From positions 1-64,000 of the forward strand of contig JACMNQ010000075.1 of the NCBI GenBank assembly GCA_014378465.1: a stretch of 64,000 bases of DNA, given 5' to 3'. The position numbers were made by a program, and so were the translations under genes. The DNA is from Oligoflexia bacterium. GTDB lineage: Bacteria > Bdellovibrionota > UBA1018. The notes beneath the pieces are model-generated. The model was not told the DNA's origin and did not search any database. It saw only the letters and a program-made list of their open reading frames with translations. Positions 51,554 through 60,536 of this stretch are shown here, piece after piece. Positions within the stretch are counted from its first letter, which is position 1. The number at the start of each line of letters is the position of its first letter.

Positions 51554-52833
51554 CAGATTTTTTCTCCCTGAATCAGGTCTTCGTATTTTTCGCGTTCCCG
51601 GATCACCCGGTATTTGCCATCAGACACCAGGATTTCAGCCGGCCTGGGGCGGGTGTTGTAATTGCTGCTCATGCTGAAACCGTAGGCGCCGGCCGACATG
51701 ATTGCAAGAAAGTCGCCGCTCGCGAGCCTGGCCGAAAGTTTTCGGTCACTTGCGAAACAGTCTGAGCTCTCACACACCGGACCGACAATGTCGGTTTTCT
51801 TCTGAGTGCCCTTCGTATGCTTCTGATCCACGGGCTGAATGTCATGATAGCTGCCATAAAGCGCAGGTCTCATGAGATCGTTCATCGCGGCATCGACCAC
51901 CAGAAAGTCCTTGCTCCCGCGCTGTTTGCGGTAAAGCACCTTGGTCACGAGCACTCCGGCATTTCCGGAAATGGTCCGCCCAGGCTCGATGAGAAGTTTG
52001 ATCGGGTCCTTGAGTTTCGCCTTGGGGCCGAAGTGCTTCAGGATGGTCTGGCAGTACTTCTCAAGGGAGGGTGCCTTTTCAGCCTTGTAAGTGATCCCGA
52101 CGCCGCCACCGAGATCTAGAAAAGTGAGAGGGCTCGGGAGCAGGGAGTTCAACTCCAGCATGAGCTGCTTTGCGCGTTCGAAAGCGTCATTCAAAGGAGA
52201 GAGAGTAAGGATCTGGCTGCCGATGTGAATGCTGATGCCGTTGAATGAAACTCCCGGAAGCTTCCGGATGTTCGTGGCCACGTTCAGAATCTCCTTCCGG
52301 TTGAGGCCGAACTTGTTCTTCTTCAGACCGGTTGAAATATAGGGATGAGTCTTGGCATCGACATCGGGATTGAAGCGAAGTGCGACAGGTGCGATTCTCT
52401 TCAGCTGGAGGGCGACGGCGTTCAGAGTCTCCAGCTCCGCCACCGATTCGACGTTGAAGGAATAAACTCCGTGCTCCAGAGCCTTGGCCATCTCGGGTGC
52501 AGTTTTTCCGACTCCGGAAAAAACGATCTTCCGGGGAGAAATGCCAGCCTTTGACACGCGGTAGAGTTCGCCTTCTGAAACCAGATCCATGCCTGCCCCG
52601 GCTTCACCCAGCATCTTGAGCACGGCGAGATTCGAATTGGATTTCACCGCGAAACAGATCAGATGATCCACTTCCTTGAGACCCGCCTGAAGAGTTCGCA
52701 GGGGATTGAGAAATGCCTCTTTTGAATAGACGTAAAGGGGAGTGCCCAGCTTCCGCGCGACTTCTGACAGCTTCACGCCTTCAACCTGCAGTTCAGACTT
52801 CTTGAAATTGAAATGATCAAAGGGGGTGGACAT
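51553..52833 (-). CDS. lysA: Diaminopimelate decarboxylase
   Basis: 426 residues. PLP lysine K64 in ICFAVKSNSN, SGVGKT, the HIGSQI and GGGVGI segments, and CESSDCFASDR near the C-terminus fit LysA. It decarboxylates meso-DAP to lysine. lptM lies just upstream (2 bases between), the same neighbourhood as in gammaproteobacteria. Confidence 0.96.
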   Translation of the reverse strand: MSTPFDHFNFKKSELQVEGVKLSEVARKLGTPLYVYSKEAFLNPLRTLQAGLKEVDHLICFAVKSNSNLAVLKMLGEAGAGMDLVSEGELYRVSKAGISPRKIVFSGVGKTAPEMAKALEHGVYSFNVESVAELETLNAVALQLKRIAPVALRFNPDVDAKTHPYISTGLKKNKFGLNRKEILNVATNIRKLPGVSFNGISIHIGSQILTLSPLNDAFERAKQLMLELNSLLPSPLTFLDLGGGVGITYKAEKAPSLEKYCQTILKHFGPKAKLKDPIKLLIEPGRTISGNAGVLVTKVLYRKQRGSKDFLVVDAAMNDLMRPALYGSYHDIQPVDQKHTKGTQKKTDIVGPVCESSDCFASDRKLSARLASGDFLAIMSAGAYGFSMSSNYNTRPRPAEILVSDGKYRVIREREKYEDLIQGEKI

Positions 52834-52835
52834 CG

Positions 52836-53060
52836 TTACTGCGCTTTCTTTCTTTTGCGCGGCTTCGCGGAAGGTTCGGGAGTCGGAACAGCACTGGGTT
52901 CCGCATTGGGACTCGGAGCCGGACGAATGGAGTTCACCGCATCCGATTGCTCAGCCGTCGCGGGAACTGGAGGAAGTGGGGGACCTTTGACTCCGCAGGA
53001 AGTGTCGACGACGAGGAGTGAAAGGAGCAAGCCGATGCAGAGCAGGTTCGAACGAAACAT
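52836..53060 (-). CDS. lptM: LptM-like small lipoprotein
   Basis: 74 residues with a lipoprotein signal (LLCIGLLLSLLVVDTSC) and the diagnostic CGVKGPPLPP right after the lipidated Cys, as in LptM (YifL), which assists LptD maturation in the outer membrane. The rest is Pro/Ala/Ser-rich, ending in RKRKK. Position next to lysA supports the call. Confidence 0.8.
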   Translation of the reverse strand: MFRSNLLCIGLLLSLLVVDTSCGVKGPPLPPVPATAEQSDAVNSIRPAPSPNAEPSAVPTPEPSAKPRKRKKAQ

Positions 53061-53061
53061 C

Positions 53062-54573
53062 TCAGAACCGTATCATAACACCTGCGCTGATGGTATCATA
53101 CCCGAGATCAAATCTCGCGTTCCAGTGGGGGCCGAACTCATAGATCACGCCGGTGCCGACAGCTGGAATGATCGAATCGATGGCGGCAAGCTGATTGTCG
53201 TTGGCGTTGACCTGCGAAAGAATGAAGTTACGCATGAGCCCCGCGTAAAAAAAAACACCGAAGGAACTGCCGAAAAAGAGGTTGTAGCGAGCTGTCCCGA
53301 TGAGAGGGAGTACCGTGAAAGCATCTCCCGCATTGAAATATCCCACCATTTTATACAGGAACAGACCGCCTTCGAGCGTCAGGGAGTCATGCTTCCCGGA
53401 AGTTTTGAAATAAAGCGTGTGTGCGACGTCGTAACCGTAGCGAAAGCCACCCCCGGCGAGGAGTCGGGTCTTCGGAACGTCCTGATAATTTCTGAAGGCG
53501 CCCATTTGTGCGGTGAGCCAGTTTTTATTGTGTTCGTTGGGATTGAAATCTTCATCGACGATTTCCTGTCCTGCTTCAGGATCAGACTCGTCCTCAGGGT
53601 TCACTTTGGCCTGCTCTTCATCACCTGGCTCGAGGTTCGCTTTCAGATCCTGCTTCGTCGTATCCACTGCACCCGCGACGGGGCCGATGACCGGACTCAC
53701 ACGGGGACCGGGAGGTTTCGCCGCGGCTGCAACGGGGATTTCCACCGGAAGCGCAGAGGGTTGCGGGGCAGGGGCAACAGCAATCGGAGGAGCGACTGCG
53801 GTTAAGGCAGGATTTGCGTTAGGTAATGGAGCCGGGTTCGCAGCTGCAGGAGGAGCCACGGGTGGCTGTACCGACAGGGGTCGTTCGAGTTCTTTCAGAT
53901 CAGCCTGGTCCTGAGCCGTGGGAGGAGGCGGGATATAATCTGCGATCTTTTCAACAGCGAGATAAGAAGCATTGTCTGGAAGTGCTTCAAGCTTGTAAAG
54001 GCGAACTCGTTTTGCAGCAAATTGCGTCTTCTCTGATTTCGACATCATGACTCGAAAAGCCATGATGGGTTCAATGCCATTTTTCAAGAGCAGGATTCTC
54101 CCGACATTCGGCAGCTCTTCGGCCTTCTTGTCAAAGAGGTAGATCTTTCCAGAGCGACTGTGGCGAAGAACGACCACATTGTACGTTTTCGCTTCAATCA
54201 GCGGCAACGTATCTTTCGCAGCCGCAGTCGGTGCTGCCGCGGCAGGTGGCGCCGGAGCCGGCGGAGCAACTGGAGTCGCGACCACAGGAGGTGGGGCGAC
54301 TGCGACAGGAGGTGGGGCGACTGCGACAGGAGGTGGGGTGACGAGGGGTGCCGTGACGGGAGCTTCGGGAGGAAGCGGTGGAATTTCAAGAGCGGGGTCC
54401 GGGGGTGGAGGCTCTCCTGCAGTGAGGCTCGGCACGTCATCGAGAAGTTCTTCGGCATGACCTCCCAAGACAAAGGGTGAGAGCGCGAGCACAGCCAGAG
54501 CAGACCAACTTAAAAGTCTGATCACTTTGACAAGAGGAGTGTGTTTCGCTTTAATGCCGGGTGATGTCGTCAT
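53062..54573 (-). CDS. Exported Pro-rich protein with C-terminal beta-barrel
   Basis: About 503 residues from ATG 54573, which gives a signal peptide (SWSALAVLALSPFVLGGHAEE). A Pro/Ala/Val repeat region (PPPVAVAP units) follows, then a folded segment with VVVLRHSRSGKIYLFDKK, a second Pro/Ala linker, and a C-terminal beta-barrel-like domain ending in RFDLGYDTISAGVMIRF, a typical outer-membrane terminal Phe strand. Function unknown. lptM starts one base after its stop, so it heads the lysine/ETF gene string. It is divergent from the TPR gene. Confidence 0.65.
   Translation of the reverse strand: MTTSPGIKAKHTPLVKVIRLLSWSALAVLALSPFVLGGHAEELLDDVPSLTAGEPPPPDPALEIPPLPPEAPVTAPLVTPPPVAVAPPPVAVAPPPVVATPVAPPAPAPPAAAAPTAAAKDTLPLIEAKTYNVVVLRHSRSGKIYLFDKKAEELPNVGRILLLKNGIEPIMAFRVMMSKSEKTQFAAKRVRLYKLEALPDNASYLAVEKIADYIPPPPTAQDQADLKELERPLSVQPPVAPPAAANPAPLPNANPALTAVAPPIAVAPAPQPSALPVEIPVAAAAKPPGPRVSPVIGPVAGAVDTTKQDLKANLEPGDEEQAKVNPEDESDPEAGQEIVDEDFNPNEHNKNWLTAQMGAFRNYQDVPKTRLLAGGGFRYGYDVAHTLYFKTSGKHDSLTLEGGLFLYKMVGYFNAGDAFTVLPLIGTARYNLFFGSSFGVFFYAGLMRNFILSQVNANDNQLAAIDSIIPAVGTGVIYEFGPHWNARFDLGYDTISAGVMIRF
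54284..54343. repeat. 21-base tandem repeat coding PPPVAVA units
   Basis: A 21-base unit (ACAGGAGGTGGGGCGACTGC plus G) is repeated almost three times within the Pro-rich part of the barrel protein, nearly identical at DNA level. Such repeats can change copy number by slippage and vary linker length. Confidence 0.8.
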
Positions 54574-54638
54574 ATTCAGTAATTGAAAGTGTAACGCGCA
54601 GGAAACCGGGTGTCGAGTCACCCGCCCGCTCGGCAAAA

Positions 54639-55652
54639 ATGCCCCGGCTCTTATTTGCCGCGTGTGTGGCTCTGGTCACGATTCAATTCGTCTCCCTTGC
54701 CCATGCAGAACCGCCGCCTCCGCCAGAACCCACTTACTCCGAAGCCCAGCATCTGATGAAAGACAAGAAATGGAGTGAGGCCGCGATCGTTCTGAAGCAG
54801 GTCCTCAGTCACTCCACCGACTCCTCGTTTCTCGCGATGGAGCTTGCGAAGGCGCTCCTCTATTCCGGCAGACGCGAAGAAGCACTGAGCGTGCTCAAGC
54901 AGGCCGCAAGCAGAGCCAAAGGTCGGGAAAGAGCCTCACTCATCCAGCGCTCCAAAGTGATGTCCCGGCTGTTTCTCACCAATTCGACTTTTCAGGGTTA
55001 TCAGGAAGGTCTCAATTTTCTCGCTGCCAAAAAATACAAAGCCGCGCGCGAACGCTTCGAGAAGTCCCTCGAGCTCGAACCGGACAATATCGAGATCATC
55101 ACTCGCATCGGACAGTGTCTGCTGCTCGAAGGAGATTACGACAGTTCCGCCGAACGTCTTCGTCTGGCCAAGAAGCTCGATGCCGATCAGGCTGAAGTGA
55201 GAATGTGGCTGGGACGTGCACTACACCATCGCGGAGAGAAACAGGCCGCGATCGATGAATTGAAAGTGGCCAATGAGGAACTCAAGAACTCCGAAGTCGC
55301 GCCAATCTGGCTGGCGGACACCTATTACTCTCTCGGGAAGAAGGATCTGGCGATTCAGATGCTGGAGAAGGATCTCGAAGAACATCCATTTCATGTCCAT
55401 GGCCTGGTCGTGCTGGCGGAGTTCAAACTCAACGCTGCCAAGGACACTCAGGCGCTTTGGAACGTGAGAAAAGATCTGCAGGTCGCGCAGAGCCGGATGC
55501 CGCAGTACGAGTCGGTTGAATTGCCGAGATTTGAAAGTGATCTGGGAGTGGAGTTGAGATCGCCGGAAGAGATGACGGGTGAGATCAAGAAACTTCTTCA
55601 GCGGGTTGAAGACCGGCTCGATGTCCAGCCTTCAACTCCAGCCAAAGAATGA
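54639..55652 (+). CDS. Exported TPR-repeat protein
   Basis: 337 residues from ATG 54639, which starts a signal peptide (MPRLLFAACVALVTIQFVSLAHAE) and avoids overlap with the divergent gene. Tetratricopeptide repeats fill the mature part (AAIVLKQVLSHSTDSSFLAMELAKALLYSGRREEALSVLKQA; YKAARERFEKSLELEPDN). It is probably periplasmic or envelope-bound. No specific role is evident. Converges on citrate synthase. Confidence 0.7.
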   Translation: MPRLLFAACVALVTIQFVSLAHAEPPPPPEPTYSEAQHLMKDKKWSEAAIVLKQVLSHSTDSSFLAMELAKALLYSGRREEALSVLKQAASRAKGRERASLIQRSKVMSRLFLTNSTFQGYQEGLNFLAAKKYKAARERFEKSLELEPDNIEIITRIGQCLLLEGDYDSSAERLRLAKKLDADQAEVRMWLGRALHHRGEKQAAIDELKVANEELKNSEVAPIWLADTYYSLGKKDLAIQMLEKDLEEHPFHVHGLVVLAEFKLNAAKDTQALWNVRKDLQVAQSRMPQYESVELPRFESDLGVELRSPEEMTGEIKKLLQRVEDRLDVQPSTPAKE

Positions 55653-55659
55653 AAACGAA

Positions 55660-56796
55660 TCAGCGCTGAGCGATCGGCACGACTTTCTTGTCAGTCGGTC
55701 CAGTCCAGAAGCCGCGTGGACGGTAGATGCGGTTGTTGGCGTATTGCTCTAGAACCTGGGCGCTCCAGCCTGAAACGCGGCTCACTGCGAAGATCGGAGT
55801 GAAGTCACGTGGGCGAAGTCCAAGCGCCGTGTAGACGAGGCCGCTGTAGAAGTCGACGTTGGGCATGAGGCCCTTCTTCTCTTCCATCTGTTCCTGAATG
55901 CGAACGAGCATGCGGTGGTAGTCTTCAAGACCAGCTTTCTTGCAGGTGACGAGAGAAAGCTCCTTCAGGATCTTCGCTCGTGGGTCCCCGTTCTTGTAAA
56001 CGCGGTGACCGATACCCATGACTTTCTTGCCATTTTTCACGGCGTCATCAATGAAAGAGTCCACCTTGTCGTAGGTGCCGATTTCCTTGAGCATGATCAT
56101 CACGGCTTCATTGGCTCCGCCGTGCAGGGGTCCTTTGAGGGAGCAGAGGCCGCCGGTGATGTCGCTGTAATAGTCACTCATGGTCGAGGCCACCACGCGA
56201 GCGGTGAAGGTTGAAGCGTTGAGCTCATGATCCGCATGAAGAACGAGAGCGGTGTCGAAGAGCTTTTCTTCGTCAGCGGTCGGTTCCTTGCCACGAACCA
56301 TGTTGAGAAAGTTCCAGGCGATGGTTTTTCCAGCGACAGGAGCGATGGGCTTCTGGCCCTGCTCAAGACGGGACATGGCAGCGACGATCGTTCCAAATGC
56401 TCCCGTGAGACGAGTGGCGTTGGCGACCACACCTGCTGGAGTGATGTTTTCCGCGCCGGCATCGGTGAGACCGAAGTGAGAAATCGCAGTGCGAAGTTTT
56501 GCCATGGAGTGAGCCGTCGTCTTCGCGATGGTTTCGAGCACGGTGAGGTAGTCAGCCGAGAGAGTGGCCTTGGCCTGGAGTTCGCCTTTGAATTTTTCAA
56601 GCTCGCCTGCATTTGGAAGTTTGCCGTTCCAGAGAAGGTGAACGGTTTCTTCGAAGCCGCAGTTCTGTGCGAGGTCTTCGATCGTGTAACCACGGTAGAG
56701 CAAAGTCACATCATGGATCGTGCTGATCTCGGTGGTGCAGGCCACAATGCCTTCCAGGCCCTTGTTTGCTGATTCTGGGATTTGTTCTTGCGCCAT
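55660..56796 (-). CDS. gltA: Citrate synthase
   Basis: 378 residues, the shorter type shared with 2-methylcitrate synthases. Active-site segments HADHELNAST, GPLHGGANEAVM and GIGHRVYKNGDPRA are present. It condenses oxaloacetate with acetyl-CoA at the entry to the TCA cycle. A role as methylcitrate synthase cannot be excluded from sequence. No prpB/prpD neighbours are seen. Monocistronic; divergent from the kinase gene. Confidence 0.93.
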   Translation of the reverse strand: MAQEQIPESANKGLEGIVACTTEISTIHDVTLLYRGYTIEDLAQNCGFEETVHLLWNGKLPNAGELEKFKGELQAKATLSADYLTVLETIAKTTAHSMAKLRTAISHFGLTDAGAENITPAGVVANATRLTGAFGTIVAAMSRLEQGQKPIAPVAGKTIAWNFLNMVRGKEPTADEEKLFDTALVLHADHELNASTFTARVVASTMSDYYSDITGGLCSLKGPLHGGANEAVMIMLKEIGTYDKVDSFIDDAVKNGKKVMGIGHRVYKNGDPRAKILKELSLVTCKKAGLEDYHRMLVRIQEQMEEKKGLMPNVDFYSGLVYTALGLRPRDFTPIFAVSRVSGWSAQVLEQYANNRIYRPRGFWTGPTDKKVVPIAQR

Positions 56797-56956
56797 AAGT
56801 AATCTCTCTTTTTTAATTTTTGGTAAACACTTGGAACATTACAGATTATTGCAGAAACCTCCAGAGAGGAGCCGCTTTTTTGACGGGCCACGCTTGACTT
56901 AAGTGCGACATCAGACCTAGAACCATCAAAATTCATTTTCGCTTGGGGGAGCTACT

Positions 56957-57640
56957 TTGGGAACCGATAAAATTTTTATCGCAATCGCTGGAAATATCGG
57001 CACCGGAAAAACCACTTTGACCAACATGCTATCCGAGCGTTTTGGTTGGGAAGCCCACTTCGAGGCGGTCGCTGACAACCCTTATTTGGCGGACTTCTAC
57101 AGCGATATGAGCCGCTGGGCTTTCCCTCTCCAAGTCTTCTTTCTGAACAACCGTTTCAGAGCGCATCAAAAAATAACGCAAGGCTTCAATAGTGCGATTC
57201 AGGATCGCAGTATTTATGAGGACGCCAACATCTTCGCCCGTAACCTTTACGAGCAGGGGCAGATGGAAAAGCGCGACTACCACAACTACCTTGAGCTTTA
57301 TGAGGCCATGGCAGGATTTATCAATCCTCCGGATCTCATGATCTATCTCAAGAAGTCCCTCCCGCTACTCAAGACTCGCATAGCCATGCGTGGGCGCGAT
57401 TATGAGAAGAACATTCCAGATGAGTACCTCAGCAACTTGAACCGGTATTATAATGACTGGATGGCATCCTACGATCTTGGGAACAAGCTGATCATCGAAA
57501 GTGATCATCTGGATTTCAAGAACAACCCAGCTCACTTCGAGGAGATCGCGCAAGGCATCCTCAGTGCTCTCGATCAGAAGGATCTGTTCCTGGCTTCATC
57601 CACTCCGAAAGTGTCAATTTCTCCACAGCTGAGATTCTGA
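56957..57640 (+). CDS. Deoxynucleoside kinase
   Basis: 227 residues. P-loop GNIGTGKT at 12-19, the DRSIYED motif, and the lid region RGRDYEKNIPDEYLSNLNRYY match deoxyadenosine/deoxyguanosine kinases of the dNK family. It phosphorylates salvaged deoxynucleosides with ATP. The start codon is TTG at 56957 with GGGGGAG 4-5 bases upstream. A terminator follows its stop. Confidence 0.9.
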   Translation: MGTDKIFIAIAGNIGTGKTTLTNMLSERFGWEAHFEAVADNPYLADFYSDMSRWAFPLQVFFLNNRFRAHQKITQGFNSAIQDRSIYEDANIFARNLYEQGQMEKRDYHNYLELYEAMAGFINPPDLMIYLKKSLPLLKTRIAMRGRDYEKNIPDEYLSNLNRYYNDWMASYDLGNKLIIESDHLDFKNNPAHFEEIAQGILSALDQKDLFLASSTPKVSISPQLRF

Positions 57641-57666
57641 AAAACTGAACTTCAAACTTTAAATGG

Positions 57667-57696
57667 GCTCGGACACGCAAGTGTTCGGGCTTTTTT
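57667..57696 (+). terminator. Rho-independent terminator of the kinase gene
   Basis: GCTCGGACAC (57667-57676) pairs with GTGTTCGGGC (57681-57690), ten pairs with two G-U, loop GCAA, then six T. Confidence 0.9.
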
Positions 57697-57876
57697 CGTT
57701 GTGTGAGTCTGTAAAGACACAGCTCTGTTTTGACTGATCAAAGTTTGGACAGCTGTTTTATTCTTTCGAGAAAGGCGCGCGTGAAAACGCTGAAATCACT
57801 GAAGAAAGCGTTCGGCACTCTGCTTGCTCTGTAGACACTCAAGAGAAGCCAGAATCAAAAAGAGAGTGAGTGATTT

Positions 57877-58395
57877 ATGTGCGTTGAGAACAAATCCAAG
57901 TTTCAGAAGTTGATGGCCTTGATCGCGATGGGCGTTTCACTGACTGCCGCGCAAGCGGCGCACGCGCAGGAACATCCAACAAACTCAGCTTCAAAAGACC
58001 CTCACATCGTCGCTCATGTGGCTACGGTCGCGGCTGTCGGTACGACGGCAGGAGCACTTCATTTCATGATAAAATCAGCCGATCTCAATGCGAAGATAGA
58101 TCATCGAATGATGAATACCTTTTACAGAGATATGCGCAAGTCGGATTGGGGTGCCCTCTACGAAGAACGCGCAGTGATGTCCAAAGAACTCTCCAGATTG
58201 GACGGTGCTTGCGCAGTGATGCTGGTCTCCTCGCTGGGGTTTCTCGCTTCGGCGTACACGGATTATATCACCAGCGGAGCCTTGAGCAGTATCTCAAGCG
58301 GCAAGATCAGTTTGCTTCAGGCCAAAGCACTTTATGAACAAAGTTCCGCTGAGCAGAAGCCGCCGGTAAAGGTCGCCGCAAGAAGATTCAGGTAG
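57877..58395 (+). CDS. Exported two-membrane-segment family, member 1
   Basis: 172 residues. Signal peptide FQKLMALIAMGVSLTAAQAAHAQ, a Gly/Ala-rich segment (VATVAAVGTTAGALHFMI), a short soluble part, a second membrane segment (AVMLVSSLGFLASAYTDYI) and a C-terminal SSGKISLLQAKALYEQ motif. The same layout and motif recur in the next two genes, and the signal-peptide region is close to member 2 at DNA level, showing duplication. Unknown function. Probably an envelope protein. Confidence 0.7.
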   Translation: MCVENKSKFQKLMALIAMGVSLTAAQAAHAQEHPTNSASKDPHIVAHVATVAAVGTTAGALHFMIKSADLNAKIDHRMMNTFYRDMRKSDWGALYEERAVMSKELSRLDGACAVMLVSSLGFLASAYTDYITSGALSSISSGKISLLQAKALYEQSSAEQKPPVKVAARRFR

Positions 58396-58475
58396 GAAAT
58401 ACTTCCATCCGCTCGGAGTCGAGTACCCTGACTGCAATAGCCGGCATCCACGAAAAGAAAGAGCGCAAGTGATTC

Positions 58476-59471
58476 ATGAAGATTGAGAACAAGTCCAAGC
58501 TTCAGAAGTTGATGACCTTGATCGCGATGGGAGCGGCGTTGACCGCTGCGCAAGCAGCGCAAGCGCAGAGTATTCCGAGCGCCTCATCGAAAAAAACAGT
58601 CGAATCTGAGGTCATCGTTCACCCGGCACTTGAAGTCAGTGCGGGTTCCGCCGCGGCTTCGGGTGGCCTTTACTGGCTCTCCAGCGGCAAAAAAATGGGA
58701 TTGGAAAAGACTCATACTTCACCCTTGATCTTCGATCCAGGCACAAGTCGGGCAGTTACCCGGGAGTGGGCAGAGCGGACCACTTCGAAAATCAGAGAAG
58801 GTGATCGAGTTGTCGTCAATCATCAGATGTCCGAAAAAGCGTACCAGTTGACGGTGGACGCACGACTCAAGGAAGTGGCCCGATTAAAAACCACTTCTGC
58901 AAAGATCACGGCAGAAGCAGCAATACCAACGGTATTGGTCGACAACAATCGCACCTACAAAATGGGAACAACGCTGGGAATTCCGAGAACCAAGACGATC
59001 AGCCAGGGGAAAGTACTCATCCGTGACGAGAAGAAATTCTGGGCAGCGGTCAAATCGGTGCAGCCTCTGGAAGATGAAGCAAGGAGACTCGACAATGAAG
59101 TCTACATGGAGAGAAACTACGCCATTTATAGAAGTGGCAAAATTGTCGATAAGACGATTTACGCAGAAGGGCTGACGAAAGCCAATACCATGCGAGAAGT
59201 TGATCAAGTACTGGGAAATGGTGGAAAGCTGAGAAGTATCATGGTCTCTGATGGAAAGGTGCTGAAGCAAATCAAGTCACTGGAGCTCGCGGCAGTGGCC
59301 ACGGGAGTGGTCAGCATCGGGAGCCTTGCCGTGGCAGGGTACCATGGCATGTTGGACGGATCTTCAGGCAACTCTGGCAAGATCAGTGATATGCAGAACA
59401 AGGCGCTCAAGGCAGTGGGCGACCCTACTCCTTCGGTTTCCACTCGAGGTTTGGCCGAACAGGTGAAGTAA
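58476..59471 (+). CDS. Exported two-membrane-segment family, member 2
   Basis: 331 residues. Signal peptide LQKLMTLIAMGAALTAAQAAQAQ nearly the same as member 1, segment SAGSAAASGGLYWL, a ~190-residue charged soluble domain with EWAERTTSKIREGDRVVVNH and NGGKLRSIMVSDG, second segment LELAAVATGVVSIGSLAVAGYHG and a C-terminal NSGKISDMQNKALKAV. The soluble domain is shared with member 3 and missing in member 1. No enzyme motif is visible. Confidence 0.7.
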   Translation: MKIENKSKLQKLMTLIAMGAALTAAQAAQAQSIPSASSKKTVESEVIVHPALEVSAGSAAASGGLYWLSSGKKMGLEKTHTSPLIFDPGTSRAVTREWAERTTSKIREGDRVVVNHQMSEKAYQLTVDARLKEVARLKTTSAKITAEAAIPTVLVDNNRTYKMGTTLGIPRTKTISQGKVLIRDEKKFWAAVKSVQPLEDEARRLDNEVYMERNYAIYRSGKIVDKTIYAEGLTKANTMREVDQVLGNGGKLRSIMVSDGKVLKQIKSLELAAVATGVVSIGSLAVAGYHGMLDGSSGNSGKISDMQNKALKAVGDPTPSVSTRGLAEQVK

Positions 59472-59662
59472 AAGCTCTGAACGAAGAATGCTGATATGCA
59501 GTGTGCCGGCCATGTCCCAGGTGACACGCGCCGGCACGAACTTGTCGAATTTCCATACGGCTGATCATCGATCAGACAGGGCCTCGTCTCATCTGCCCGA
59601 AGACAAGGACCTTTTTACTGGCATCCCGCTTGCTCATTAAGAGGTGAGAGAGAGATGTGCGC

Positions 59663-60523
59663 ATGTTCATGAAAAATAATTTCAACTCAATCCCGGCTCT
59701 CATCGCAATCAGCGTTTCGCTGACTTCGGGCCTCTCCGTTCAAGCTCAAAGTTTTCCCGACCAGCAGGGCCCGAAAATCATCTCTCACACGAATGCTGAG
59801 GTGGGGGCCGCCGCAGGCGCTTCAACTGCGATCCTCACTCGACAGCTGCACCTGGCGATTCAAGAAGGGATTCAGACTTACTCTTCTCCTCACATCGTGA
59901 ATGTCGCCAGTGCCCCGATTCAGCCTTCTCCCGAAGAAATGCAGCGCTGGCTGAAGAAAGCCTCAAAAAAAATTCAAGCTCATGATGATGTGACCATTCG
60001 CTATACTCTCGGCCAGGCGCAGAACCGACAGGAATGGCTGAAGCGACAGAACGCTTCAATCGCGGAGAAAGAAGCGTTCATTGAAAACACCACCGACAAG
60101 GTGAAGGCCGCACTTGCCAGAATCGAACTGAAGCGCACCACCTGGTTCCGTGATCTCGTGGCAAAGGGCGAACGCCCGGCCCCGATGGTGATTCTTGAGA
60201 AGTCCCTGGGTTCCGGGGAAGACATCGCTGCCAGGACAAAGTCTTTCGCCAGCAGCATGATTCACAACGGTGGACAGGTTCAGGAAATTTCCGTTCTCTC
60301 CGAAGCCGCGAGCCGCAAGGTTTCATTTCTGGCCGCCGGAACTGCCGTCGCCGCCACGGCAACTCTTGGATCGCTCGGAAAAGCGACGTGGGATCACTTC
60401 AATGAGCAAAGCGGATCTTCAGAGAAAATCAGCACGCTCCAGGTTAAATCGGTGAACGAAATTTCCGCTTCCCGCAAGTCTCATCCTTCCTCCCGTTCCA
60501 CATCCGCTTCCATCGCTCACTGA
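59663..60523 (+). CDS. Exported two-membrane-segment family, member 3
   Basis: About 286 residues from ATG 59663 (GTG 59657 and ATG 59669 are alternatives). Signal peptide ALIAISVSLTSGLSVQAQS, segment AEVGAAAGASTAILTRQL, soluble domain with RWLKKASKKIQAHDDVTIRY and NGGQVQEISV like member 2, second segment VSFLAAGTAVAATATLGSLG and SSEKISTLQVKSVNEIS near the end, with a Ser-rich tail. More diverged than members 1 and 2. Unknown function. Confidence 0.7.
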   Translation: MFMKNNFNSIPALIAISVSLTSGLSVQAQSFPDQQGPKIISHTNAEVGAAAGASTAILTRQLHLAIQEGIQTYSSPHIVNVASAPIQPSPEEMQRWLKKASKKIQAHDDVTIRYTLGQAQNRQEWLKRQNASIAEKEAFIENTTDKVKAALARIELKRTTWFRDLVAKGERPAPMVILEKSLGSGEDIAARTKSFASSMIHNGGQVQEISVLSEAASRKVSFLAAGTAVAATATLGSLGKATWDHFNEQSGSSEKISTLQVKSVNEISASRKSHPSSRSTSASIAH

Positions 60524-60536
60524 AGCCCAGCTGACT

